From the NCBI GenBank assembly GCA_000434555.1, contig FR880098.1, positions 59,425 through 99,998 of the forward strand: DNA of 40,574 bases, written 5' to 3'. A program made the translations under genes and the position numbers. Positions 30,327 through 39,070 of this stretch are shown in pieces (within the stretch, counting starts at the first letter, position 1; every line of letters begins with the position of its first letter). This stretch comes from Clostridium sp. CAG:524 (GTDB taxonomy: Bacteria; Bacillota_I; Bacilli_A; RF39; UBA660). The notes under the pieces are model-generated. The model worked only from the letters and a program-made list of their open reading frames with translations. It did no database searches and was not told where the DNA came from.

Positions 30327-32909
30327 ATGAAAACAAATATTAAAATAGGTCTTACAGATAAAGAAGTAATAAACAATAGAAGCAAATATGGAAGTAATAA
30401 ATTAACTTCTAAAAAGAAAAATACTTTTCTAAAATTAGTAATTGAATCATTAAGTGATCCAATAATTAAAATTTTATTAATTGCTCTTGCGATAAAAATA
30501 CTTTTTTTATTTCAAGACTCTAATATATTTGAAACATTAGGTATAGCAGTTTCAGTGTTTTTAGCTACATCTATTTCAGCATTAAGCGAGTATGGTAGCG
30601 AAAAAGCATTTGAAAAATTAAGTGAAGAAAACTCAATAATCAAAGTAAAAGTGTTAAGAAACTCTAAAAAAGAATTAATTAATATGGATGAAGTAGTAGT
30701 AGGCGATATAGTTTATCTTGAAAGTGGAGATAAAGTACCAGCAGATGGAATGGTTATAGATGGAGAACTTTATATAGATGAAAGTTCTCTTACAGGTGAA
30801 ACAAAAGAAAAACATAAAAATATAAATAATAATGAAGTATATATGGGAAGTGTAGTATGTGGTAAAAAAGGAACAATACAAGTAACACTAGTAGGCGATA
30901 AAACATTTTATGGAAGAATTGCTCAAGATATACAAGAAAGTACAATAGAAAGTCCATTAAAATATAGACTTAGAATACTTGCTAAACAAATAAGTAGGCT
31001 TGGATACATATGTGCCTTTTTAATATTAATTTCGTATTTATTTAATTCAGTAGTAGTAGCAAACAATTTTGATATTAACAAGATATTAACATTTAAAAAT
31101 ATCTTTCCACATCTTTTATATGGACTTACATTAAGTGTAGCAGTAATAGTCATGGCAGTACCAGAAGGCCTACCAATGATGATTACGCTCGTTTTATCAT
31201 CTAACATGAAAAGGCTACTCAAAAATAATGTACTTGTAAGAAAACTAGTAGGTATAGAAACAGCAGGTTCCCTAAACATTTTATTCACAGATAAAACAGG
31301 AACATTAACAGAAGGAAAATTAAAAGTACAAAGAGTTATAGATGCAGAACTAAATGAATATGAAACATTAGATCAAATAAATAAAAATAAAAATCTAAAT
31401 GAATTATTTTATCAATCACTAATTTATAATAACGAGTCTTTTTTTAACAACAATATCCCAGAAGGAGGTAATACTACAGATAGAGCTATACTTAATTTTT
31501 GTAAAACAGAAGACAAATCTAAATATAAAATAATAAATAAAGAAGAATTTGACAGTAAAAAGAAATATTCAAGTATAACAACTAACTATAATAATAAAAC
31601 TATATTTATAAAAGGAGCATATGAAATCATATTAAATAAATGTTCTATGTACTTAAAAAGTGATGGTACAAAAAGAGTAATAATTGATAAAACTAAGATA
31701 AATAAATATATTAGAGAAAAAACACTACAAGGAGAAAGAGTACTCGCTCTTGCGATAAATAATGATGATGAATTTAAAAATTTAACACTATTAGGATTTA
31801 TATTTTTAAAAGATAACATTAGAAAAGAAGCATTTAAAGGAATAGAATTAATTAAAAATGCAGGAATACAAGTATGTATGGTAACAGGGGACTCAAAAGA
31901 GACCGCTTATGCTATAGCGAAAGATTTAAAAATAATAGAAAGTGAAAACGATATAACACTTACAAGTGATGAATTAAATATGATGGATGATGAAGAAATT
32001 AAAAAAATAATTCCAAGATTAAAAGTATTAAGTAGAAGTCTACCTCAAGATAAAAATAAACTTGTAAGATTAAGTCAAGAAATGAATTTAATATGTGGTA
32101 TGACAGGAGACGGCGTTAATGACGCTCCTGCGCTTAAAAAAGCAGATGTAGGATTTTCCCTTGGAAGTGCAACAGAAGTGGCAAAAGAAACAAGTGATAT
32201 AGTAATACTTGATAACAATATTTTATCAATATCAAAAGCAATACTTTATGGAAGAACAATATTCAAAAGTATACGAAAGTTCATAATATTTCAACTGACA
32301 GTTAATTTTTCAGCAGTATTTTTAAATATAATTGGCCCTTTTATAGGTATACTAAATCCAATAACAATAATTCAAATCTTGTGGATAAATATGGTAATGG
32401 ATACACTCGCAGGACTAGCATTCTCATATGAACCAGCACTACTTGAATATATGATGGAAAGTCCTAAAAAACGTGATGAAAAAATAATAAATAAATACAT
32501 GATAAATCAAATATTATGTAATGGAATTTATACATCCTTGTTATGTACGTGGTTCTTAAAATCTCAATTAATAGGTAAAATATATCATACAGACATATCT
32601 AATAAATATATAATGACAGCCTTCTTTGGTCTATTCATCTTCATAACGATATTTAATGCTTTTAATGCAAGAACATATAGAATAAATACGTTTTCCAATC
32701 TTCTTAAAAATAAAGTGTTTATAGGAATAGTACTCTTTATAGCAATAGTACAAGTTATTCTTATATATTTCGGAGGAACTCTTTTTAGAACAACAGGTCT
32801 TTCAATCTATGAATTTGAAATTATGCTCATTTTAGCATTTTCAATAATACCATTTGATTTTATAAGAAAAATCATATTAAAAAAGAGAGGCATGCCAAGA
32901 AAAATATAA
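30327..32909 (+). CDS. Cation-transporting P-type ATPase (calcium type)
   Basis: This is a membrane pump that exports Ca2+ (most likely) using ATP. The 860-residue product has an N-terminal cation ATPase domain and an actuator domain with SLTGETKE near 155. The PEGLP ion-site helix is near 280. The phosphorylation loop is DKTGTLT with D322, and the hinge is GDGVNDAP (594-601). About ten membrane spans lie in pairs near 52-90, 230-295 and 640-850. The order and length fit type IIA/IIB Ca2+-ATPases of Firmicutes. GAGGAA precedes the ATG. It is convergent with the RNB gene with no gap at 32909/32910. Ion specificity is inferred. Confidence 0.92.
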   Translation: MKTNIKIGLTDKEVINNRSKYGSNKLTSKKKNTFLKLVIESLSDPIIKILLIALAIKILFLFQDSNIFETLGIAVSVFLATSISALSEYGSEKAFEKLSEENSIIKVKVLRNSKKELINMDEVVVGDIVYLESGDKVPADGMVIDGELYIDESSLTGETKEKHKNINNNEVYMGSVVCGKKGTIQVTLVGDKTFYGRIAQDIQESTIESPLKYRLRILAKQISRLGYICAFLILISYLFNSVVVANNFDINKILTFKNIFPHLLYGLTLSVAVIVMAVPEGLPMMITLVLSSNMKRLLKNNVLVRKLVGIETAGSLNILFTDKTGTLTEGKLKVQRVIDAELNEYETLDQINKNKNLNELFYQSLIYNNESFFNNNIPEGGNTTDRAILNFCKTEDKSKYKIINKEEFDSKKKYSSITTNYNNKTIFIKGAYEIILNKCSMYLKSDGTKRVIIDKTKINKYIREKTLQGERVLALAINNDDEFKNLTLLGFIFLKDNIRKEAFKGIELIKNAGIQVCMVTGDSKETAYAIAKDLKIIESENDITLTSDELNMMDDEEIKKIIPRLKVLSRSLPQDKNKLVRLSQEMNLICGMTGDGVNDAPALKKADVGFSLGSATEVAKETSDIVILDNNILSISKAILYGRTIFKSIRKFIIFQLTVNFSAVFLNIIGPFIGILNPITIIQILWINMVMDTLAGLAFSYEPALLEYMMESPKKRDEKIINKYMINQILCNGIYTSLLCTWFLKSQLIGKIYHTDISNKYIMTAFFGLFIFITIFNAFNARTYRINTFSNLLKNKVFIGIVLFIAIVQVILIYFGGTLFRTTGLSIYEFEIMLILAFSIIPFDFIRKIILKKRGMPRKI

Positions 32910-34667
32910 TTATTTTTTTCTTCTTAAAGCAATTCTTGCCTCTCTATCATATTCTGCCTTGTAAAGTTCAATTTCAACCTTTCTTTTATTAAAATACTCA
33001 ATTAGTTCTAAAAAAGTTCTATAATCAAAATTCATATAAATATCTTTAAAAAAGAACTGATGTAATAAATATTGATTATAAAGAGATGGATAGTCGCGAA
33101 GAGGATTACATACCCCAGTATATACTTTTTTATCAAGGCCTGAGTGTCTAGATGGGATACTAGAATATTTACTTTCAAGATAAGTTCCATCAATAAGTTT
33201 TTTTGTTATGTCATTTACTTTAAGACCCTTTTTACTAATAAACTCACTTATATACTCATTATCTTGAATTTTGTATACAAAAGGAAATTTAAGTTCTTTA
33301 GCAATGATACCTACTAAATAATTATATAAAACAGCAAATTCATTAACAATTGCTTCTGTTCTATATTTACGAACACTATTAGAACCATAAGAGCTATTCT
33401 TTAATTTCCAATATCTAATTCTATTTTCATTTCTATTTTCTAATGCTTTTGATAGCATAAATAATTCAAATACTTGATTACTAAACTCATCAGTAATAAC
33501 ACCACTTAAAATTTTATCAGTCTCATCAAAGGTAAAATTACGACTAATTATAACTTCGTTTTCTTTTAAATAATAATCTAATATTTCACCAGTATCATTA
33601 AGTACAACAGTAAGTTTAATAACATTTCTATGTTGACCACTCTTTAAAGATAATTGTTTTTCAATTTTAGGATGAAGTAACCTGACTCCAGTAGTTCCAT
33701 ATGAAACTTTAAAATTATTAAGAGCATCTAAATCAACATCACTATTTGGAATAATAGATCCACCGCCATCTGCAATAAATAAATCAACAATATATTTATT
33801 GCCATCTTTATGAACAGATATAGCATCATCATGAAGTGACGTAGTACTACCATCGATTGTAATTATAGGGCCTTCAATAATTTCTCTTTTAGGTATATAC
33901 ATTTTTTCATATTTAGGAGTAGGATTTACAAATCCATATTTATCATTTATTTCTTCTAAACTTAAACTTCTTTTAATGCCTTGAATTATCATATACATTT
34001 GTCTTAAAAATAAATTATTTTTTCCTTTGTATGAATCTAATAATTTATAATATTTTTGCTTATCAATACTAGAACTATAGAATATTTTTAATAAAGTAAT
34101 GTAATAATATATATCTTCATTTTCCTTTTTTAAAGCTTTTAAAGCTTTGTTAAAAGCAATGTCAAAAAGTTCACAATTATTTCTATTTAAAACTTCTTTA
34201 TTACTAGTGACAAACTTTTTAATAATATTTGTATCTTCACATCTATTAATTAACTCTTTAATTATTATAAATAAAGAATCAATATCATCATTTTTGTCAA
34301 CAACCAGTTCATCCAAAGTATTTACTGCTTTAATGTATGTGTCTCCATATGCTGATAAAAGTTTTTCTCTAACAGTTTTAATTTTAAGTTTTATTTTTGC
34401 TGCTTCCTCTTGATTAAAATTACAATCATTAACAAGAATTGTAACTAACTTTATTAACTTATAAAAATAAAGATTAGATTTAAGATCACTTTTAGATAAT
34501 CTATCAGACATATTACTAAGTTCATTAAACACTATTAAAACTAATTTATTCTTATTAAGATTCATAGACTTTAGAAATTCATCAATACCTTGATTAGTAA
34601 AATCAGCTTTATTCACAAAAGTTTTTATTAAATTTTTTTCCGTCATAGAATTTATAATATCACTCAA
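32910..34667 (-). CDS. RNB-domain protein with a helical N-terminal domain
   Basis: RNB domains are 3'-5' exoribonuclease catalytic modules (RNase II/R). Residues 1-250 form a helix-rich region with no cold-shock domain. Residues about 255-585 are RNB-like: GPIITIDGSTTSLHDDAIS (266-284) aligns with the metal-binding motif of RNase II (TIDSASTEDMDDA in E. coli). It keeps D272, D280 and D281 but has Leu (278) where the second Asp is normal. The RNA-end Arg motif survives as CNPLRDYP. No S1 domain follows. Possible roles are a weakened nuclease or a non-catalytic RNA-binding factor. I am sure of the RNB fold, unsure of activity. Confidence 0.82.
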   Translation of the reverse strand: MSDIINSMTEKNLIKTFVNKADFTNQGIDEFLKSMNLNKNKLVLIVFNELSNMSDRLSKSDLKSNLYFYKLIKLVTILVNDCNFNQEEAAKIKLKIKTVREKLLSAYGDTYIKAVNTLDELVVDKNDDIDSLFIIIKELINRCEDTNIIKKFVTSNKEVLNRNNCELFDIAFNKALKALKKENEDIYYYITLLKIFYSSSIDKQKYYKLLDSYKGKNNLFLRQMYMIIQGIKRSLSLEEINDKYGFVNPTPKYEKMYIPKREIIEGPIITIDGSTTSLHDDAISVHKDGNKYIVDLFIADGGGSIIPNSDVDLDALNNFKVSYGTTGVRLLHPKIEKQLSLKSGQHRNVIKLTVVLNDTGEILDYYLKENEVIISRNFTFDETDKILSGVITDEFSNQVFELFMLSKALENRNENRIRYWKLKNSSYGSNSVRKYRTEAIVNEFAVLYNYLVGIIAKELKFPFVYKIQDNEYISEFISKKGLKVNDITKKLIDGTYLESKYSSIPSRHSGLDKKVYTGVCNPLRDYPSLYNQYLLHQFFFKDIYMNFDYRTFLELIEYFNKRKVEIELYKAEYDREARIALRRKK

Positions 34668-34692
34668 AAATTTATATTACAAGTAAAAATTA

Positions 34693-34701
34693 TGTTATAA
34701 T
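34693..34701 (+). promoter_or_regulatory. Extended -10 promoter upstream of 34722
   Basis: TGTTATAAT combines the TG extension and consensus -10, 21 bases before the next ATG. It lies opposite the 5' end of the divergent RNB gene. Confidence 0.5.
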
Positions 34702-34721
34702 CTAATAAAGGAAGTGATTAA

Positions 34722-35144
34722 ATGTATAAAAAGAAAAAATTGTTACTAAATATTATTAATATTTTATTTTTAATTTTTTCACTTATAGAATTGATAAAAT
34801 ATTTCAAAATAGATAATACGCTATATGGAGTCATATACTTATTGATAAATCTTGTTATTATATTTTTATTATTACCAGTAACTTTCAATTATAAAAGACA
34901 TTATTCAACTGCAAGAATAAGTAAAATAATATTAATTATTATAATAGGAATTTTTAATTCTTTTATATTAAATCTTATAGTACTAAAAAGTATGAATTAC
35001 ACTGATGGATCAAATGATTACATCAAATCAATATTTATATTTAAAAACATATTAAAACCAATCTTATATTTATTATTATCAGGATTTCTAATTTTAGAGT
35101 CAAAATCACAATATAAATTAAAAAAGATTAGCAAAAACGATTGA
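34722..35144 (+). CDS. Membrane protein of unknown function
   Basis: The 140-residue protein begins MYKKKKLL and has four hydrophobic segments, at about 7-23, 34-52, 66-87 and 107-123, with positively charged ends. GGAAGTGA (34711-34718) is a suitable ribosome site. I recognise no family. It is divergent from the RNB gene and precedes the strong promoter at 35203, so it probably has its own transcript. A small integral membrane protein is all that can be stated. Confidence 0.65.
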   Translation: MYKKKKLLLNIINILFLIFSLIELIKYFKIDNTLYGVIYLLINLVIIFLLLPVTFNYKRHYSTARISKIILIIIIGIFNSFILNLIVLKSMNYTDGSNDYIKSIFIFKNILKPILYLLLSGFLILESKSQYKLKKISKND

Positions 35145-35202
35145 TAAACGTGTACTTATATGTTATTATAAAGACATTTCAAATAGAAAAATTCGATAAT
35201 AT

Positions 35203-35231
35203 TTGACATTTTGTAACAAATGTGATATAAT
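35203..35231 (+). promoter_or_regulatory. Near-perfect SigA promoter
   Basis: TTGACA (35203-35208), 17-base spacer, TATAAT (35226-35231), with a TG extension (TGATATAAT). This is the strongest promoter visible in the window and drives the 35263-38292 genes. Confidence 0.93.
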
Positions 35232-35262
35232 ACATGCATATTTACAAAGGGGGGTAAATTTT

Positions 35263-36633
35263 ATGAATATGGAATTTGTTAAAAGACTTGAAAATATAAA
35301 ACAATTATTAAAGAAACATGATAGCGAATTAAGAGCTGAATACAATAAGGAAGGAAAAACAGCTGAAGAAAAGAACAACATAGTAATGCTTGTTAAACAA
35401 AATGCTGCTGAATATTATGAAGCAGTAGAAGACTCTAGAAAATATAAAGTAGCTGATAGTAAGACTCAAAAAGAAATTGAAGAGAAATACGATAAGAGAT
35501 ATAACTTAGGAAGCATTAACGAAGAAGAGGAATTACCAGAAGAGTTACCAACACCAAATACAAAAAATAATGAAGAGGAAGAAGAAGTTGTAGCAGTTAA
35601 GAAGCCAAATAAAACATTAAGAGCATTATCTTATATAGGCGTTGCTGGATTAGCTGTTGGAGTTGGTTATGGACTTGCTAGTTGTTCAAATAAGAATGCT
35701 GAAGTATTAAATGCTGAAACAGAAGTTGAAGATTTAGATGTTGATGCTGAAACAGAAGTGATAAAAGAATCTGAATTAAAACCAGGTGAACCAGGAACAT
35801 TTAAAGATGCAAGCAATGAGGATGAAGTAAATGCAAGAGTAGACTGGTACTTCGAAAATTACTTTAATAAAGAATATCCAAACTTAACTGAGGTAGAAAA
35901 AGATTCAATCAATAAAGAAAACTTAGCTGATATGGTAAAAATAGTTAATGGTGAATTGATTGATGGATTTGAAATGAATGAACTAGTTAACTATGATAAT
36001 AAATTAACTCAAATGTTCTCAACATATTTATCAACATTAGAAAGAGCAGAAGCAAACAATGTTGGATTTATTCCATCACAATATTTATATGAAGATGGTT
36101 CACATGAACAAAAATGTGCTGCTGAAGTAGATGCAGTTATGGAACCATTAATTGAAGCAATAAATAAACATGATGATGAAGCATTTAAAAAATATGCAAC
36201 TGAATTTGGTGAATTAATGAGAGATCAATATTATTATCCAGATGCTCAAGCAACTCATTATAATGTAAGAAGTATAGCTTCATATCCAAGTAGAATGCAC
36301 TTATATGGATTATCTTATTCACAATACGTAGCAAACATACTTGAATATGGAATTGTTAACAATATAGATGTATGTATTCCATTCTGCTTTGATAACGATG
36401 GATACGTAGAAGAAATTCCATTATCAAAATTAATGGCAACTCTAGACTTTGTACCAATTGGAGAATGGGAATATGTTCTTAAGAGAGCTGGAATGACTTC
36501 ACAAGAAATAGCAAGTTATGGAAACAATGCTGTTGAAGATACAATGTTCCAAAGATTCTTAAAAGATGCTAAAAATCATTATAGTGAAAAATTAAATCAA
36601 CAAATGACATTAACACCACAACAATATAAATAA
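35263..36633 (+). CDS. Bitopic acidic protein of unknown function
   Basis: This 456-residue protein has a charged coiled-coil-like N-terminus (1-80), an acidic Glu-rich linker (87-110), and one hydrophobic span at about 121-140 that ends in LASCSN. Then come about 310 extracytoplasmic residues that are acidic and Tyr/Asn-rich. LASC resembles a lipobox, but it follows a 120-residue domain, so lipid modification is doubtful. The ATG at 35263 follows AAAGGGGGG; an earlier in-frame start (35203) would lie in the promoter. I know no matching family. It is 24 bases upstream of the Cys-rich surface protein gene and shares its promoter, suggesting a joint envelope function. Confidence 0.8.
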   Translation: MNMEFVKRLENIKQLLKKHDSELRAEYNKEGKTAEEKNNIVMLVKQNAAEYYEAVEDSRKYKVADSKTQKEIEEKYDKRYNLGSINEEEELPEELPTPNTKNNEEEEEVVAVKKPNKTLRALSYIGVAGLAVGVGYGLASCSNKNAEVLNAETEVEDLDVDAETEVIKESELKPGEPGTFKDASNEDEVNARVDWYFENYFNKEYPNLTEVEKDSINKENLADMVKIVNGELIDGFEMNELVNYDNKLTQMFSTYLSTLERAEANNVGFIPSQYLYEDGSHEQKCAAEVDAVMEPLIEAINKHDDEAFKKYATEFGELMRDQYYYPDAQATHYNVRSIASYPSRMHLYGLSYSQYVANILEYGIVNNIDVCIPFCFDNDGYVEEIPLSKLMATLDFVPIGEWEYVLKRAGMTSQEIASYGNNAVEDTMFQRFLKDAKNHYSEKLNQQMTLTPQQYK

Positions 36634-36657
36634 GTTTAATCAGGGGAGGAAAAAATT

Positions 36658-38292
36658 ATGTATAGTAATGAAAGAAGAAGCGGATTTAGTATCGCTGACT
36701 TATTAGTAAAAATTATATTTGCTGCATTATTTATATTTATCTTAATATGGTTATTTGAGAAGAAAGTTCCAAATATGACTCCATTCTATAGTAATGTATT
36801 TAGAGAAAATATTAAATATATGCAAGAAGCCGGAGAAAGTTATTTTACAGATGATAAGATGCCTAAGAATATTGGTGAGTCAACTAAAATTAGTTTAGGT
36901 GAAATGTATGATAAAAGGCTATTATTACCATTTGTAGATGAAAACGGACATTCATGTAATCAATACGATTCATATGTAAGTGTTACTAAAACAGACATTG
37001 GTTATGAACTTAAAACTAATCTAGTATGTAATAACGAAAGTAACTTTACTATTAAAATCTTAGGTTGTCATACATATTGCAAAGATAACTCATGTAATAA
37101 AACATGTAGAATAGAAAAGATAACTGAATATCAATTCAAGAAAACAATAAAAACAACTAAGACAGTTTATAATTGTGATAACTTACCAGGTTCTAAGAGA
37201 AATGGTGCATACTGTTATAAATCAAAATTAATAGATAGTAAGCCTGCTAAAACAACAACTACTGATACAAAAGTAGTAACAGAACCAGCAGTAAAAGTAT
37301 TAGTAAATGGTAGAAAAGAACAATTAGAAACTATTAAAACAAGAAATAATGATACAACTAAAATTGTATATGATGACAAAATTTATGTAACAACTGGTGG
37401 TGGAACTACAACAAGAAAAGAATGTAAAATGGTAGATAAAACAGTTCCATATGAATGTACTAAAACAAAAACTGAAAGGGTTCCATATACTTGTACAAAA
37501 ACAAAGACAGAAAAAGTTTCTTACTCATGTACAAAGTATAAAACTGAAAGAAAATGTACAACAACTACAACAAAACAACCATATAGCTGTGCTCCATGTA
37601 CAACATATAGAGATTCTAATGGTATCTCTCATACAACATGTGCAACATGTTATAAAAATGTAACAACTGAAAAATGTAATAATGTACAAGTTCCATATAC
37701 AGACACATGTTATAGAAATGAAACAGTAAGCTATAATGACACATGTTATAGAAATGAAACAGTAAGTTATAAAGATACATGTTATAAAACAGTTCAAGAA
37801 GAAGTATGCAAAAATGTAGAAGTAGAAAATCCAAGTTCTGGATATTGGACTTGTCCATCAATTTCAACTAATAGAAGTGGTTCAGGAGAAAACTTAAAAT
37901 GTTGGCATACTGAAACTGTATCTGGTGGATATAGTTATAGTTGTCCAAGTAAAGCAAATTATAGTGAAGGTTCAGGAAAAAATTTAAAATGTTATTATGT
38001 AACTGATCCAACATATAAATATGAATGTAAAGATAAATCTTATACATACAATGATTCAAATAAAACATGTTCTAAGAGAGTAACATCAACAATAACTGCT
38101 GAAGGATGTCCAAGAGGATATAAACAAGAAGGAAACAAGTGTAATAAATATAGTACAACAAAAGTAAAAGCTAACACTAAAAAGATAACTTCAACTTCAT
38201 ATAAATATATGTGGAGTAAGAGTGAAAGTGTTGATGGATGGACTAAAACAGGAAAAACTAGAACAATAGATGGAAAAGAGATATGTGAATAA
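36658..38292 (+). CDS. Cysteine-rich surface protein with prepilin-like N-terminus
   Basis: This 544-residue protein starts with a short basic leader then GFSIADLLVKIIFAALFIFI (9-28). That resembles a type IV prepilin (Gly then Phe, hydrophobic helix, acidic residue at +5), but with Asp rather than Glu. An N-terminal head (about 35-160) is followed by a Thr/Lys/Cys-rich repetitive region with 31 Cys in total. Two runs of three 12-residue repeats occur: VPYECTKTKTER-type at 263-298 and VPYTDTCYRNET-type at 345-380. A further repeat with (G)YxCPS ... GSGxNLKC occurs twice near 395-440. No sorting motif or hydrophobic anchor is seen at the C-terminus. A disulfide-rich extracellular fibre or adhesin is inferred; no homologue recognised. 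Confidence 0.85.
   Translation: MYSNERRSGFSIADLLVKIIFAALFIFILIWLFEKKVPNMTPFYSNVFRENIKYMQEAGESYFTDDKMPKNIGESTKISLGEMYDKRLLLPFVDENGHSCNQYDSYVSVTKTDIGYELKTNLVCNNESNFTIKILGCHTYCKDNSCNKTCRIEKITEYQFKKTIKTTKTVYNCDNLPGSKRNGAYCYKSKLIDSKPAKTTTTDTKVVTEPAVKVLVNGRKEQLETIKTRNNDTTKIVYDDKIYVTTGGGTTTRKECKMVDKTVPYECTKTKTERVPYTCTKTKTEKVSYSCTKYKTERKCTTTTTKQPYSCAPCTTYRDSNGISHTTCATCYKNVTTEKCNNVQVPYTDTCYRNETVSYNDTCYRNETVSYKDTCYKTVQEEVCKNVEVENPSSGYWTCPSISTNRSGSGENLKCWHTETVSGGYSYSCPSKANYSEGSGKNLKCYYVTDPTYKYECKDKSYTYNDSNKTCSKRVTSTITAEGCPRGYKQEGNKCNKYSTTKVKANTKKITSTSYKYMWSKSESVDGWTKTGKTRTIDGKEICE
37444..37551 (+). repeat. Three in-frame 36-bp repeats (set A)
   Basis: Units start at 37444, 37480 and 37516 and encode 12-residue Cys/Lys/Thr repeats of the form VxYxCTKxKTEx. 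They match imperfectly at DNA level, so the copies are older than recent slippage. Confidence 0.88.
37690..37797 (+). repeat. Three in-frame 36-bp repeats (set B)
   Basis: Units start at 37690, 37726 and 37762 and encode VxYxDTCYRNET-type repeats. The first two units are nearly identical in DNA, and the third has drifted. The period is the same 12 residues as set A. Confidence 0.88.
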
Positions 38293-38294
38293 TT

Positions 38295-38314
38295 AGAGAA
38301 AATATCTCTTTTTT
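38295..38314 (+). terminator. Terminator after the Cys-rich protein
   Basis: AGAGA (38295-38299) pairs with TCTCT (38305-38309), then a T-run. A longer alternative stem uses AAAGAGATAT (from about 38275) with ATATCTCTTT. Confidence 0.7.
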
Positions 38315-38363
38315 CTTGTAATTTTAAGAGTGTTATATTAAACTATTAATAGAGGTGAATGAT

Positions 38364-39020
38364 ATGGAAAAACGTTGTCGTGAATGTGGAAAAAAGATAG
38401 AAAATTCACAAACTCTATGCGACAATTGTAGAGCAAAAAGAAATGGAAAAGATACACTAGCTAAATATCCTTGGTGGTTACTAGGATTAATTCTTCCACC
38501 TGTTGGATTAATATTATACCTTATATGGAAAAAAGATAGAAAACAATCAGCTAAAAGTGCTGGAGTAGGAGCATTAATAGCAGCAATAATTTGGGCTTTT
38601 GTAGGATTGTCATTCTTACTTGATGGTAAAAATGTTGCAAAAGGACCTAACACATTACAGTTACAAAATGTAAAAAATTCAAGTGAAGAAATTCAAAACT
38701 GGTACAATGATGTATCAAGTGGAGATTATGTGGTTACAATACTTGCAAGTTCATCTTGCCCACATTGTAAAGCATATAAACCAGTAATTACTGAAATAGC
38801 AGAAAAAGAAAAGTTCAAAATGTATTTCTTTGAAGGAGACCAATTGAGCGATAGTGATTATAAAATATTAACTTCATCATTTGAACTTACTAATTACAAA
38901 GGATCAGTACCATATACATTTATAGTACACGATAAAGAATTTGTAAGCGACACAGTAGGATTTAAAGATGAAGAAACAACAAGAAATTATTTAATAAATA
39001 GCGGTGTATTAGAAAACTAG
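38364..39020 (+). CDS. Zinc ribbon, membrane and thioredoxin (CPHC) fusion protein
   Basis: The 218-residue protein starts MEKRCRECGKK with a CxxC...CxxC zinc ribbon (about 5-23). It has two hydrophobic segments (about 38-56, containing LPPVGLILYLIW, and 65-86). A thioredoxin-like domain follows from about 105, with active site CPHC in ASSSCPHCKAYKP near 132-135. The cis-Pro region is GSVPYTFIV. CPHC is the DsbA-type dithiol motif. The first segment contains two Pro and is followed by KKDRK, which is probably cytoplasmic. If that segment is re-entrant, the thioredoxin domain faces outside, which would suit disulfide formation. AGAGGTGA supports the ATG at 38364. It follows the Cys-rich surface gene with a terminator in between. 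Confidence 0.82.
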   Translation: MEKRCRECGKKIENSQTLCDNCRAKRNGKDTLAKYPWWLLGLILPPVGLILYLIWKKDRKQSAKSAGVGALIAAIIWAFVGLSFLLDGKNVAKGPNTLQLQNVKNSSEEIQNWYNDVSSGDYVVTILASSSCPHCKAYKPVITEIAEKEKFKMYFFEGDQLSDSDYKILTSSFELTNYKGSVPYTFIVHDKEFVSDTVGFKDEETTRNYLINSGVLEN

Positions 39021-39035
39021 GAAACTAGTTTTTTT
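39013..39035 (+). terminator. Terminator of the thioredoxin fusion gene
   Basis: AAAACTAG (39013-39020) pairs with CTAGTTTT (39025-39032), with a GAAA tetraloop, followed by a T-run. The gene's TAG stop lies in the stem. Confidence 0.88.
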
Positions 39036-39048
39036 CTTTATCTTATAG

Positions 39049-39054
39049 TATAAT
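39049..39054 (+). promoter_or_regulatory. Candidate -10 for the 39071 gene
   Basis: TATAAT 16 bases before the ATG; no clear -35. The spacing implies a very short leader. Confidence 0.4.
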
Positions 39055-39070
39055 TTATATAGGTGATTTA

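Noticed and set aside
32379..32387. TGTGGATAA, the reverse complement of the DnaA box TTATCCACA, within the P-type ATPase gene
   Set aside because: It is a single match within a coding region encoding ordinary conserved residues (LWINMVMD), with no cluster around it.
34147..34413. 88-codon plus-strand frame inside the RNB gene
   Set aside because: It is an antisense shadow of the RNB-domain gene without a ribosome site or motif.
37444..37797. 36-bp repeats considered as a CRISPR array
   Set aside because: Units are contiguous, in-frame protein repeats with no spacers between them, and no cas genes are near.
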